A stretch of 41,149 nt of DNA from a virus. The stretch spans positions 1-41,149 of IMG/VR virus record IMGVR_UViG_3300042868_005071; one strand, 5' to 3'. Position 1 is the stretch's first letter; every line of letters starts with the position of its first letter. Below, in pieces: positions 6,043-14,123 of this stretch. The notes under the pieces are model-generated. The model was not told the DNA's origin, ran no database searches, and saw nothing but the letters and a program-made list of their open reading frames with translations. The position numbers were made by a program, and so were the translations under genes.

Positions 6043-6276
6043 AGTTATTTGTGAAACAGTGGTAATAATTGTACCTGCCGTGATCAAATAACCGCTCAAA
6101 GCTACAATCGAGGCGGGTAGCGAAACTGGTGCAGTAGCCAAAGCACCCCCGACCACACCAACCACAATACCAATAGTGCGCAGTTTCTTAAAAAATGGAG
6201 GGGTTTCTGCCGTCGCTCTCTCATAAATCGACATTTCGTTTGCCTTCTTAGGCATCAGGTTTTTTAGATTTTTCAT
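6025..6276 (-). CDS. Holin-like membrane protein (83 aa)
   Basis: I chose the ATG at 6276 (MKNLKNLMPKKANEM...) over a TTG 21 nt upstream. After a charged N-terminus there are two hydrophobic segments, IGIVVGVVGGALATAPV and IVALSGYLITAGTIITTV, separated by a short turn, and a short charged tail. Two-span small proteins beside another membrane gene at the end of the late operon are typical of holin/antiholin pairs. It overlaps the preceding gene by 29 nt. Confidence 0.65.
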   Translation of the reverse strand: MKNLKNLMPKKANEMSIYERATAETPPFFKKLRTIGIVVGVVGGALATAPVSLPASIVALSGYLITAGTIITTVSQITVDENK

Positions 6277-6547
6277 TATTGATAAATTTAGTTGCAAAAA
6301 TTTCAGTTCCTTTCAATCCAAGGTAGCCCATAATAAAAGCAATACCGTACTCCGCTGATCCTTGTTGCATTCCTAACGCATCCACCACAATCGGGGTAAG
6401 ATAGTTTGCAGAAAACACACCGCTCGGAATACTCACCAACGCTTTCTTCCACGAAAATTCTTTCTTTCCGATCATTACGAGCGAACCTGCAAATCCTGCA
6501 AAGGATAGGCCGAGGTTTATGCCGAGGTCATGTAGTAACTGCTTCAT
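6248..6547 (-). CDS. Putative holin (99 aa)
   Basis: A small membrane protein with hydrophobic segments LGLSFAGFAGSLVMIG, ALVSIPSGVFSANYLTPIVV and YGIAFIMGYLGLKGTEIFA, and a charged C-terminal tail. It follows the tail fibre module and its start overlaps the stop of the 47-aa gene. Size, topology and position fit a phage holin that permeabilises the inner membrane for the M15 endolysin. The copy 2 form is 103 aa with a different tail. Confidence 0.7.
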   Translation of the reverse strand: MKQLLHDLGINLGLSFAGFAGSLVMIGKKEFSWKKALVSIPSGVFSANYLTPIVVDALGMQQGSAEYGIAFIMGYLGLKGTEIFATKFINNEKSKKPDA

Positions 6548-6687
6548 GGTACAAAGATTTCAAAGTAGGTTGCACCATCGTTTTCACTCGCCCATAAACG
6601 GCATCCAGGTACGTACAAAGCCATCGCACCATCAAAGGTTAGGTCGTAGGTGGTAACACCTTGTAAATTTGTTATTGCGTAAATCAT
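6544..6687 (-). CDS. Small protein coupled to fibre tip, variant 1 (47 aa)
   Basis: An ATG at 6687 overlaps the fibre stop as ATGA, and the stop overlaps the holin start. The protein reads MIYAITNLQGVTTYDLTFDG, then a middle with AMALYVPGCRLW, and ends ATYFEIFVP. In copy 2 a 45-aa protein in the same slot is unrelated except for the last residues EIFVP. It changes together with the fibre tip, so it may be a fibre-tip cap, chaperone or second tip subunit. Confidence 0.7.
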   Translation of the reverse strand: MIYAITNLQGVTTYDLTFDGAMALYVPGCRLWASENDGATYFEIFVP

Positions 6688-8189
6688 GCTGTAATAATTT
6701 CAAGGAACGCACTTTCGCACGTAACCGTATCCGTTCCCGTGGTTTTCTGAATGGTAATAATAAAGCTAATCGGTTGTGTACGGTCAATGGTTTGGTTAAC
6801 CAATGCACCCGTATTCGCCCCGTAAATCACTGCGTTAGCAATACCGTTGGTTGAGAATCGCAAAGTTGTTGAACCCGTAACAACTGCGAGTAAATCGATT
6901 TGCGTTGATGTAACCGAAGCACTAAGGGAAGCAGGGGAAAGTATTGCCGTGCCTGCCGTCGTTGTTCCAAAGCGTACACGCACGGCTTTTGTTCCAGTTG
7001 TAGTGTAAGTATTGAGCGCACCAATACGGATTACATCGCCCACGTTCAAAGTGTTTGCAGGAATGGTCAACGTTTGCATGATATTCTCGTTGGTATTATT
7101 CCCCGAGGTAACGGCTGAGCCTGCAATAGCAACCGCAGGAATGACTTTCGGGATGCGTGCCTTATCGAATGTCCCCGAAGTAATTTGCGACGCTGAAAAC
7201 GTCTTATTTGCATCGCTTGTATTATCCACGTTTCCAAGTCCAACCATTGATTTTGTCACTTGTTTGTTCTTCCACAACTGCGAAGAACTTTCGTAAATCA
7301 ATGCGTCGTTATCGGTTAAGGTAGCAGGGTTGATGTAAACATTATGAAGTTCGTCAAGTTCCCATCCGTTCATGATCTTAACGTAGATTTTCCCGTTGTT
7401 AGCGTGCGAATATTCCACGTAACCAAGTACCACGATGTGACCCGTAGAACCGTTTGGTTTTACGTTAGTCATGCGACCTGCCGTGGTTGGGCTTAAATAC
7501 AACACGTCACCGTCCACCCACGTTTCACCCTGCAAACTTCCCGTAGTGTTAATACCTTCAATTTGCCCTACCGTTAGAATAAATCCTTCTTGGTTTGGTG
7601 CAATCGTTTCCGTTACCACTCCGAGCGTATCGGCTGAATTAAGATCGCTATTGGCTTGCGCTAAATTAACCGCTAACCTCTGACCTTGCGCTCCCGTAAC
7701 CTTTACAACTTGGTATTCTGCTTTCGTTAATGTGGTATTTGGGTTCACCTTATTTACAACACGCGCGACCAAATCAACGCCGTTTTTCAACGTAACCGAT
7801 CCACCTTTCAAAAGTGTTTGTGAACTTCCAAGGCTATCGTTCCATTCAGTCATTCCAACTGAAAGCGCACCCGTTGGGTTTACGTTCAACGCTAATTGAT
7901 CAGCTGTTAAATTGTACGTGCCGAGGTCTACGTTTTGTGTTGCACCCGTGTAAGGTACACCACCACCGCCACCTCCCGTTGACTTTGCTTCAAGGTCAGC
8001 ATTTGTCACACCTTCTTTGAACCAATACTCAGTCGCTCCAGTTCCATCGTCCACAATAACCGTTAAACCAATGTAACGTCGATCTTCGGGAACAGAACTT
8101 AAAGCCGAAGCAGTTGAAACAAACACACCTAATCGATCATCGACTGGTGCAGGTTTGTTGATTTCTAAATTATCGCTTAATCTTATCAT
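6684..8189 (-). CDS. Tail fibre / receptor-binding protein, variant 1 (501 aa)
   Basis: The ATG at 8189 (MIRLSDNLEINKP...) overlaps the upstream stop as ATGA and is preferred over an in-frame ATG at 8225 inside the preceding gene. The N-terminal part attaches to the tail. A glycine run and VPYTGATQNVDLGTYNLTAD follow. The middle (about 120-290) is rich in short beta repeats. The tip from about residue 320 (VDNTSDANKTFSASQ onward) is Thr/Ser/Ala-rich beta structure and unrelated to the copy 2 tip. It likely recognises a surface receptor. Confidence 0.82.
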   Translation of the reverse strand: MIRLSDNLEINKPAPVDDRLGVFVSTASALSSVPEDRRYIGLTVIVDDGTGATEYWFKEGVTNADLEAKSTGGGGGGVPYTGATQNVDLGTYNLTADQLALNVNPTGALSVGMTEWNDSLGSSQTLLKGGSVTLKNGVDLVARVVNKVNPNTTLTKAEYQVVKVTGAQGQRLAVNLAQANSDLNSADTLGVVTETIAPNQEGFILTVGQIEGINTTGSLQGETWVDGDVLYLSPTTAGRMTNVKPNGSTGHIVVLGYVEYSHANNGKIYVKIMNGWELDELHNVYINPATLTDNDALIYESSSQLWKNKQVTKSMVGLGNVDNTSDANKTFSASQITSGTFDKARIPKVIPAVAIAGSAVTSGNNTNENIMQTLTIPANTLNVGDVIRIGALNTYTTTGTKAVRVRFGTTTAGTAILSPASLSASVTSTQIDLLAVVTGSTTLRFSTNGIANAVIYGANTGALVNQTIDRTQPISFIITIQKTTGTDTVTCESAFLEIITA

Positions 8190-9001
8190 TGTATAGTCAT
8201 TTGTACGGTTGCTTCCGTTTGCCACCTTGTTACATAAATATCGTACTCGTCTTGCGTATCGTACACCTCAAACAATTGATCGAACGCCCCTTGGTCGAAT
8301 GCACTTCTAAACCAATGCGAGAACGAATAAGTTGAAGGAACTGCAAACCAAAGAAACAAATTGCTAACCGCTCCACTATCAAAGGTAATGTTAATCGGTT
8401 GGTTGGGTGCAACCGCTATCGTGCTACCGTCGTAAAGGTCAATTTGATTGGTAGCTTCCACGCCTCCAAAGTAACAAACATCGGGGTTCATTTCAGTTGG
8501 AATGGTACACACGCTCAAAGCGAGTGGAACGTTAAACGATACCACCGCCCTGCATCCTGCAACCCTATCGCCAAACCGATCAACAAAGTAATCCACGTTA
8601 GCATCCACCGAAATATCGAAGTCATTGCCAAAAGTACGTTGGTACTTAATCATGAAATCCCCTGCCAGTTGGGTCATGTCGCTCATGACCTCATCGGGTT
8701 GGAGTGTTTGGAAGTTCAAAGCATTTGAACCTGTCGGACGGTCAGCTACCTTTTGGCTTTCCTCAATCTTATCCATGAAAACCAAACCAACGGTAAACGT
8801 AACCGAGTTGCTTCCAAACCTCGAAGAATCCAACGTCGCAAAAACTAACGGGTAATAAATCCGATCAATTTCGGGAGTAACAAAATTGGTTATTTGTGCG
8901 CTATCAGGGTCGAGAATGTTACCCGTCCCAAACGAATTAACGAGCGGGTGGGTTTCGCTGAACTCCTTTAAGCTTCTTTTTATCGTGTTCCAACTTTGCA
9001 T
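8186..9001 (-). CDS. Putative neck/baseplate structural protein (271 aa)
   Basis: It lies between the head-tail connector and the fibre. It begins MQSWNTIKRSLKEFSETHPL and contains TVGLVFMDKIEESQKVADRP, a pattern seen in tail-terminator-like proteins that probe dimension-limited rings. The second half is beta-rich and ends VYDTQDEYDIYVTRWQTEATV. The C-terminal third diverges more between the copies than the N-terminal part. I cannot decide between tail terminator and an adaptor for the fibre. Confidence 0.6.
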   Translation of the reverse strand: MQSWNTIKRSLKEFSETHPLVNSFGTGNILDPDSAQITNFVTPEIDRIYYPLVFATLDSSRFGSNSVTFTVGLVFMDKIEESQKVADRPTGSNALNFQTLQPDEVMSDMTQLAGDFMIKYQRTFGNDFDISVDANVDYFVDRFGDRVAGCRAVVSFNVPLALSVCTIPTEMNPDVCYFGGVEATNQIDLYDGSTIAVAPNQPINITFDSGAVSNLFLWFAVPSTYSFSHWFRSAFDQGAFDQLFEVYDTQDEYDIYVTRWQTEATVQMTIQ

Positions 9002-9059
9002 CTTTCTCTTTTGATAGGTAAACCCTTAATTTGTCGACGTTCTTTTTGTGGTAACTCAT
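8937..9059 (-). CDS. Conserved 40-aa basic protein
   Basis: A frame starting MSYHKKNVDKLRVYLSKEKD bridges the gap between the connector gene and the 271-aa gene and overlaps the latter by 65 nt in another frame. It is very lysine-rich. In copy 2 (38416-38538) the frame is kept: Val, Lys and Arg codons change synonymously and Asp/Glu exchange conservatively in the non-overlapping part. That pattern shows selection on the protein. Function unknown. Confidence 0.65.
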   Translation of the reverse strand: MSYHKKNVDKLRVYLSKEKDAKLEHDKKKLKGVQRNPPAR

Positions 9060-9064
9060 AGATT

Positions 9065-9646
9065 TTAATAACAGTCACAATTCCGATTGAAGTTAGCTTG
9101 GTAACGACTTGCGTAGTCACCACAACAACCGTAGTTATTCAACACCAATCCAGCAGTGTAATTGCGTCGGTTTGGTAAAATAGTATCGATTTGCCCGCTT
9201 GGCGATTGATACTCAGGAAAGTCGGTGATATTGGTTAAGATATAACGTGTAATCCTTTCAGCGTACCACTCCGCTTTCGATTTGTAGTAATCAATCAACC
9301 TTTGAAGTTCATTCATGGAGGCCTGCGTACTGTTTTGATCCGTACCACGCTCCACGTTCTTATTGCGTAACTGGAAACCGAAGGCCATCGGGAACTCCAT
9401 TTGTACAAACATTTGTAAACATGGCTGAATGTATTCAATAAGCAAGTCCTCATTCTCTTGGGTTAAATCGTCCGCAATGATTTGATTAGCAATTTCTTTG
9501 TAAAGGTCGCTACCTAAAATCGGTTGAATGTGCATTTCTTGGCACATGATCAACGTAGGTCGTAACTTAACCATGGAAACGTTTTCGTTAATCAACGAAG
9601 CATCTTTTAATTGCTTCTCGGTTATGAATAGGGCTTTTTGGCTCAT
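9065..9646 (-). CDS. Head-tail connector-like protein (193 aa)
   Basis: The ATG at 9646 (MSQKALFITEKQLKDASLINEN...) overlaps the portal stop as ATGA. A longer frame to 9745 runs over the portal gene and is rejected. The N-terminal helical part with LRPTLIMCQEMHIQPILGSDLYKEI resembles head-completion (gp6-like) adaptors of Bacteroidetes phages. The C-terminus is cysteine-rich (NNYGCCGDY and CDCY). The position after the portal supports a connector role. Confidence 0.7.
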   Translation of the reverse strand: MSQKALFITEKQLKDASLINENVSMVKLRPTLIMCQEMHIQPILGSDLYKEIANQIIADDLTQENEDLLIEYIQPCLQMFVQMEFPMAFGFQLRNKNVERGTDQNSTQASMNELQRLIDYYKSKAEWYAERITRYILTNITDFPEYQSPSGQIDTILPNRRNYTAGLVLNNYGCCGDYASRYQANFNRNCDCY

Positions 9647-11493
9647 GCTTTCGGTTTTACTAAGGTTTGCATCCAAGTGTGACGGCACGTTGGGTAGTGT
9701 TGGTTCGTGCCGGGCTTTGTGTACCAACCGCCTTTTCGTTCCCAAACCGAGTACCCCATGATTTGCGAAATTTGGTTAATATCTTGACGGGTGTAATACC
9801 TTCCTAAGTCAATCATTTTCGAGCAAAATTCACGACTGCCAGCGATCAACTTTTGAGGACCGAACTCAGGAAGTACGTCGTATTTGTACATCACTTGCAC
9901 CAACGGTTCACCTTCGGGGTTGCGTGGCTTGATAAAGTCCTTTGCTGACTCTCCTAACTCTTTTAACGCTCCACGAATATTGATAGCCTTCGCTTCAATA
10001 AGTGCGCTGATACGGTCTGAAATTAGCTCTATTGACTTTCCTAATTTATCAGCTAATTTATCCGAAGTAATCGCAGGGTCTTTCTCAATCATTTTCAAAA
10101 TGTCGGCATCAAGTTCTGCGTACTCACTGGCAAATTCTTGTTCTAATAATTCGAACCCGTAGCGCATGGGTCTGCGTGTGACTTCAACGAACTCGGAAGC
10201 GTCACGGCCAAACTTTTGAAACAACGCTAACTCTTCTTTCTCTTTGCGAAAATCTTGGTGCGTAAATGACTGCGGTTGCTCGGTAACGGTTACTTCGGCC
10301 AAAGGTGGCAAACCTGCCTTTTCTCGCAGTTCGTCTTTGGTCATGATTTGAAGCAAAGATTGTTCGGTTAATCTTTCCGTGATCGGCTCGGTAGGTTCGA
10401 TTTCTAACACGCCCAACCCATTGAAAGAAAAAATGTAATTAAATACCTTTTCCAACTTTTGAACTCGATCGTTAACGTAAACCGCCTTAAACAGTTCGTA
10501 TGCTTCAACCAACTCCGAACGTCCACCAAGTTGCCCTGAAACACGTACACCGAAAAGCATCGGGGAGGTTACGCGGTGAGCAACAAAGATTTCAGTTTGG
10601 ATTGTTTCGTTTAGAATGTTAAACTGCTTATCTAAATCGTTAGCGTTTAATGGCTCAATCTTTAATCCAGTGTCGGCACTATCGTTGAAGTTCACCACGA
10701 TACGCTCCCCGTCATCGCCTTTTAATTGCTTTTGTAATTGACGTTTGATTTCCCTTTGCTCTTCGTTTGAAGGCACTCCATTGTTGAAGTTGAAAAGGAA
10801 ACCACCAAGGAAACCGTTACGTAAGTTGTTCACGTGGTAATTTGCAATCCTTGCATCCGTTTCGATGTAAGCAAGCGCGCCCAAGTACTCAGGAATGGGG
10901 TAATAACGCACGCTTGGAGCGTAACTGCAATAGTAAAATAGTTGCTTACCCAAACGTTTTTCGGGGTCGAATGGCATATACTCGGTAAGCCTTTCAGGTT
11001 CGCCAAATTCTTTCCACTCATCCGCATAATAAAACTTGCTTCCATCCACGTTTCTACGTAGGTTACCAAAGTTTTTATGTGCGATTTGGCTAACCTTACC
11101 ATTCATATTCCACACAATTTCCAACGCAAAGCCGTTAAAAATTTCGAAGTCAAGTGCGGTCTTGTAAAGAATATCGTTTAAATCGTCGTATGGGTTTGGG
11201 TTCTCCAACAAACGATTTAATTCACCAATCATTTCGCTCGGTACTTTGTCGGCTTCATACGTCCAACCTTTACCCGTGATGTAATTTACCTTCCCGTTTA
11301 CAATAGCGTTATGCTTTGCGCTACGTTGGTACATTTCCAACAAGTAATCGGGGTATCGGTTATGTTCTCCGTACATCACATAATCCTTACCGTTCGCAAC
11401 CTTGTACTCAGGTAACTTCGTTTCAAAGTCCTGTCGTACAATAGGCGAACTGGTAGGCATACCATACGCATTTTTTACTCTTCTTGAACTCAT
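9643..11493 (-). CDS. Portal protein with extra C-terminal domains (616 aa)
   Basis: Residues 1 to about 400 have portal features: YGEHNRYPDYLLEMYQRSAKH near the N-terminus, a long helical stem region and VTSPMLFGVRVSGQLGGRSE at about 310. After that, residues 480-530 read like a winged helix (DPAITSDKLADKLGKSIELI). The last 80 residues (YKYDVLPEFGPQKLI, then YTRQDINQIS and ERKGGWYTKPGTNQHYPTCR) resemble the MuF-type minor head protein end. It may combine portal and minor head functions. It is among the best-conserved proteins between the copies. Confidence 0.85.
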   Translation of the reverse strand: MSSRRVKNAYGMPTSSPIVRQDFETKLPEYKVANGKDYVMYGEHNRYPDYLLEMYQRSAKHNAIVNGKVNYITGKGWTYEADKVPSEMIGELNRLLENPNPYDDLNDILYKTALDFEIFNGFALEIVWNMNGKVSQIAHKNFGNLRRNVDGSKFYYADEWKEFGEPERLTEYMPFDPEKRLGKQLFYYCSYAPSVRYYPIPEYLGALAYIETDARIANYHVNNLRNGFLGGFLFNFNNGVPSNEEQREIKRQLQKQLKGDDGERIVVNFNDSADTGLKIEPLNANDLDKQFNILNETIQTEIFVAHRVTSPMLFGVRVSGQLGGRSELVEAYELFKAVYVNDRVQKLEKVFNYIFSFNGLGVLEIEPTEPITERLTEQSLLQIMTKDELREKAGLPPLAEVTVTEQPQSFTHQDFRKEKEELALFQKFGRDASEFVEVTRRPMRYGFELLEQEFASEYAELDADILKMIEKDPAITSDKLADKLGKSIELISDRISALIEAKAINIRGALKELGESAKDFIKPRNPEGEPLVQVMYKYDVLPEFGPQKLIAGSREFCSKMIDLGRYYTRQDINQISQIMGYSVWERKGGWYTKPGTNQHYPTCRHTWMQTLVKPKA

Positions 11494-11858
11494 AAATTTG
11501 GCTCTATGTAAGTTGTATTGTTATCAAATACGATATCGGTGTTTTCATTCGCCAAAACTTCGTACAATCCAACTTCCAACACGTTTAAAATTTCTTCGCT
11601 TTCAGGGTTGACCGCTCCTTCATTACCCTCGTAAAGTGTATATAAACACTGACCAACGGGTAAATTCCCAACATTGCAATCCCAAGCATCAAAACGGCCA
11701 GTAAATACGCTAAGGTTTTGAGCCTTTTCAAAGCCGAAAAAATAATCTTCATTCGTTGCTACGTGGTGAATGTTTAAATATACCCATGCACCGCTCACCA
11801 TGTTCTCGGTAGCGGTAAAGTATAGGCGGTTAACTGCGTTCGTTGTGATCAACTGCAT
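11490..11858 (-). CDS. Hypothetical virion-associated protein (122 aa)
   Basis: It starts directly behind the TTCCCATT element and overlaps the portal start by 4 nt. The sequence is beta-rich (MQLITTNAVNRLYFTATEN, WVYLNIHHVAT, GQCLYTLYEG) with an acidic C-terminus. Bacteroidetes phages often carry such a small beta-sandwich protein next to the portal. No family named. Copy 2 contains its C-terminal part. Confidence 0.65.
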   Translation of the reverse strand: MQLITTNAVNRLYFTATENMVSGAWVYLNIHHVATNEDYFFGFEKAQNLSVFTGRFDAWDCNVGNLPVGQCLYTLYEGNEGAVNPESEEILNVLEVGLYEVLANENTDIVFDNNTTYIEPNL

Positions 11859-11874
11859 ATTTATATAATGGGAA
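11859..11874 (-). promoter_or_regulatory. TTCCCATT element, instance D (portal module)
   Basis: Minus strand TTCCCATTATATAAAT immediately before the ATG at 11858, just after the terminator at 11893-11920. A new transcript is needed here to express the portal module, so this is the instance that most favours a promoter. The AT half reads TATAAATA across the start codon. Confidence 0.6.
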
Positions 11875-11892
11875 AAAACGAAAATGTAACGA

Positions 11893-11920
11893 ATAAAAAA
11901 AGGGAGCGTAAACGCCCCCC
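11893..11920 (-). terminator. Rho-independent terminator after the tail tube gene
   Basis: Minus strand GGGGGGCG, loop TTTA, CGCTCCC and a T7 tract. It separates the capsid/tail tube genes from the portal module. Confidence 0.85.
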
Positions 11921-11945
11921 TTCAAAATATGGAAAGTGTGTAGGG

Positions 11946-12437
11946 TTAAGGAGTGGTAATTGTATCAGAAGTGGTCAAGATTGGGTCTTTCTCCATTGAG
12001 GTAATGGTCAAAGTCATTCCGTTCAAGTCACCCATGGCAGTTCCAGTCGCACTTGTTCCAGTGGTTAAGTACGCTCCGTTTTCGACACCAAGTACCCACT
12101 GAACACCGTTGCGGTCAACGGCTACAACGGCCAACTTAGCTTGCGCCAACAACTTCAACTCATTGCGAAGGCCTGCGGTTAGCTTAGGCAATACGATTGA
12201 AAGTTCTGTTTGGTAAAAGGTAGTTCCATTTTCGATGCTCGATGTTACTGTTTCAGTAAATTGAGCGGTGTTCATTGGTAACTCGTAAAGGTACATATCG
12301 CCTGTAACGGTAGCGATAACACCTGAAACGGGAGCGGAATATGTGATATCCTCGAAGTTAGCCAAATAAACTTTTTTTAATCCACCAACGCTATCCTTAC
12401 AAGCGAGAGTGTATCCTGCGGTTAATGCGCAACTCAT
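11946..12437 (-). CDS. Major tail tube protein (163 aa)
   Basis: The protein starts MSCALTAGYTLACKDSVGGL and continues with beta strands KVYLANFED and VTGDMYLYELP, then an AQFTETVTSSIENGTTFYQTELSIVLPKL segment typical of tail tube subunits of Bacteroidetes phages. It sits next to the capsid gene between two strong terminators, as expected for a protein made in large amounts. Confidence 0.78.
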   Translation of the reverse strand: MSCALTAGYTLACKDSVGGLKKVYLANFEDITYSAPVSGVIATVTGDMYLYELPMNTAQFTETVTSSIENGTTFYQTELSIVLPKLTAGLRNELKLLAQAKLAVVAVDRNGVQWVLGVENGAYLTTGTSATGTAMGDLNGMTLTITSMEKDPILTTSDTITTP

Positions 12438-12458
12438 ATCTTTTTTTTTATTTTAGTT

Positions 12459-12489
12459 AAAAAAAAAGGGTGGGCGATTTCACCCACCC
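12459..12489 (-). terminator. Rho-independent terminator between capsid and tail tube genes
   Basis: Minus strand GGGTGGG, 8-nt loop, CCCACCC followed by nine T. It is a strong terminator inside the structural block. The tail tube gene 20 nt downstream has no promoter that I recognise, so partial read-through is implied. Confidence 0.9.
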
Positions 12490-12514
12490 CTTGGTTAATA
12501 GTTCAATCGATCTA

Positions 12515-13483
12515 TTAGGATGCAGCCATCATGAAACGACGTGTCTGATCAGGGAATGCGATTTGAACGCCTGCCTTGAATTCAGCAACGAAACGAACTT
12601 GATCAGCTTCTTTTGCGTAGAAGATTTCGAAACGCTCCTCTTCATTCAACAAGTCAGTACCGAAAACGAAGTGTGAAGTGCGACCTGCGTACAAATCATA
12701 TTCTCCGTTCAACCCGTTTACTCCGTACAACTTGATGTTAGAACCTGGCAAAGTCAATTCGTAATTTTCAACACCGTTCAAGTAAGAAATATTGAAATAG
12801 TTTTCAGCTACCAAACCTTGCTTAATTGCAGTGAATACGTCAACACCGCAGAAAATAGCAACGTCATCGTAACCTTTGATGTCCGCAGGAAGGTAAGTTT
12901 CAAAAGTGTTCAACAACTTGATAGCGTTTGTAGGTGTTGATTGCAAAGTAGCAAATGAAAGGTCAGTAGCCCAACCGTAAGCAGAAGCATTTAAGTCGAT
13001 ACAATCGGTAGAAGGGTTAGCAGTAGCTGCATCAGCAAAAATCTTGGCAAAACCAGTGATTGAACCTGACGTTCCTGCACCAGTCCATACCGCAGTTTCC
13101 AACGCCTTTTGAATAGAAGCAACCTTTTGTTCAGCGTAAACTTGTTCAAATGGAATGGTTGTAGGCATTGAACCAGCGGTTAACTGAGTTTGCATCCAGT
13201 ACTGCTCCAAAGACTTAGGACACATTGCTTCGTGTACTTTGGTATGAACCGCAGTCAAGTTGCGTTGTGTAAAATCAGTTGTGTTTCCTGAACCGTCAAA
13301 ACCACAAGTATTGCCATAAGCAAAAGTAGTTGTAGTGTCTAACAAGTTCAAAGCAGAAACATACTTAACACCAACTTGCTTGTTGATCAAAGAAATGGTG
13401 CGTGCGTTGAATAACGACTTTGTGATTAGGGGTAGGGTTTGTTGATTAGTATAAGTACTTAACCCAGCTAAATTGTAACTCAT
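12515..13483 (-). CDS. Major capsid protein (322 aa)
   Basis: Size, position after the protease and scaffold genes, and composition fit a HK97-fold capsid protein of Bacteroidetes phages. Features include an N-terminal arm (LSTYTNQQTLPLITKSLFNA), a segment EAMCPKSLEQYWMQTQLTAG, helix-rich EQVYAEQKVASIQKALETAVW, and a C-terminal beta-rich stretch ending in TRRFMMAAS. A strong terminator follows it. Confidence 0.85.
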   Translation of the reverse strand: MSYNLAGLSTYTNQQTLPLITKSLFNARTISLINKQVGVKYVSALNLLDTTTTFAYGNTCGFDGSGNTTDFTQRNLTAVHTKVHEAMCPKSLEQYWMQTQLTAGSMPTTIPFEQVYAEQKVASIQKALETAVWTGAGTSGSITGFAKIFADAATANPSTDCIDLNASAYGWATDLSFATLQSTPTNAIKLLNTFETYLPADIKGYDDVAIFCGVDVFTAIKQGLVAENYFNISYLNGVENYELTLPGSNIKLYGVNGLNGEYDLYAGRTSHFVFGTDLLNEEERFEIFYAKEADQVRFVAEFKAGVQIAFPDQTRRFMMAAS

Positions 13484-13489
13484 TTTTGT

Positions 13490-14068
13490 TTATTTTAATG
13501 CGTTTAAAAGATTTGAAAATTTATCGTTTTGCTTTTCCTTTGGATTCAAATAAGTGAAAGCAACAGGCTTTGAAACTTCGGCAGTTGGACGGCTTGCAAC
13601 CTCTTCAACAACAGCACTCATGGCTTCGGTAGCTTTACCCATTCCATCCATTCGGGTCATCATGTCGGCAATCATACCTTCCAACTTGGTGATACGCTCG
13701 CTCATTGATTCCATTTCCTTGGCGTGCTCAGGCATCATTTCGGCTTCGGCCATTTCCTCTTTCTTTTCGCCTGCTTCGATTTCTACTTCGATTTTTGGCT
13801 CTTCTTCAATAGGCATGATTTCAACAATCTTACCGCCTTCGGTTTTGATCTTAGCAACACCAACCAATTCGTGCTCTCCGTCTGGGGCAGGAACGGCGTT
13901 ACCATCTCCGTCGAGTACCATTACCTCCGCACCTACAACGATTTCACCGTTGATCGATACTTGACCACCACTTGCAAGGTCGTACATGGCGAACTCTTGG
14001 GCGGTTGGGGTAACTTCGGTCGACATGAGATAGCTTTTAATTTTTAGCAATTCAGCTTTAATATCCAT
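13490..14068 (-). CDS. Capsid scaffold-like protein (192 aa)
   Basis: The first 90 residues form a beta-rich domain with DLASGGQVSINGEIVVGAEV. A Glu/Lys/Met-rich coiled-coil region (EMESMSERITKLEGMIADMM) and a C-terminal NPKEKQNDKFSNLL tail follow. An acidic coiled coil between protease and capsid genes is the usual layout of a scaffold that is cleaved and leaves the prohead. Confidence 0.75.
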   Translation of the reverse strand: MDIKAELLKIKSYLMSTEVTPTAQEFAMYDLASGGQVSINGEIVVGAEVMVLDGDGNAVPAPDGEHELVGVAKIKTEGGKIVEIMPIEEEPKIEVEIEAGEKKEEMAEAEMMPEHAKEMESMSERITKLEGMIADMMTRMDGMGKATEAMSAVVEEVASRPTAEVSKPVAFTYLNPKEKQNDKFSNLLNALK

Positions 14069-14123
14069 GTGAAAAAAGTTTATTACTTATGAAATGGGAA
14101 GGCAAAAAAAAGTGACAAAAAAA
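14069..14123 (-). promoter_or_regulatory. TTCCCATT element, instance C (capsid module)
   Basis: Minus strand TTCCCATTTCATAAGT at 14085-14100, followed by a 16-nt AT-rich leader and the scaffold ATG at 14068. This is the only instance with a spacer to the start codon, and it fits a promoter whose transcript starts shortly after the element. Confidence 0.6.

Larger units (their letters stand above)
1..11670. repeat. Genome copy 1 segment homologous to 29113-41149
   Basis: This segment carries the same genes in the same order as 29113-41149. The offset is 29112 at the left edge, 29600 across 2131-5843, 29602 across 5941-6547 and 29479 from 8189 onward. The offset changes mark insertions, deletions and replaced modules. 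Many differences between the copies are synonymous, so they reflect real lineage divergence and not read error. The unit repeats after 29112 bases, which I take as the genome length of this variant. Confidence 0.95.

Noticed and set aside
6684-8189. Diversity-generating retroelement acting on the fibre
   Set aside because: There is no reverse transcriptase or template repeat in the window. The tips differ by full replacement and not by scattered adenine-position changes.
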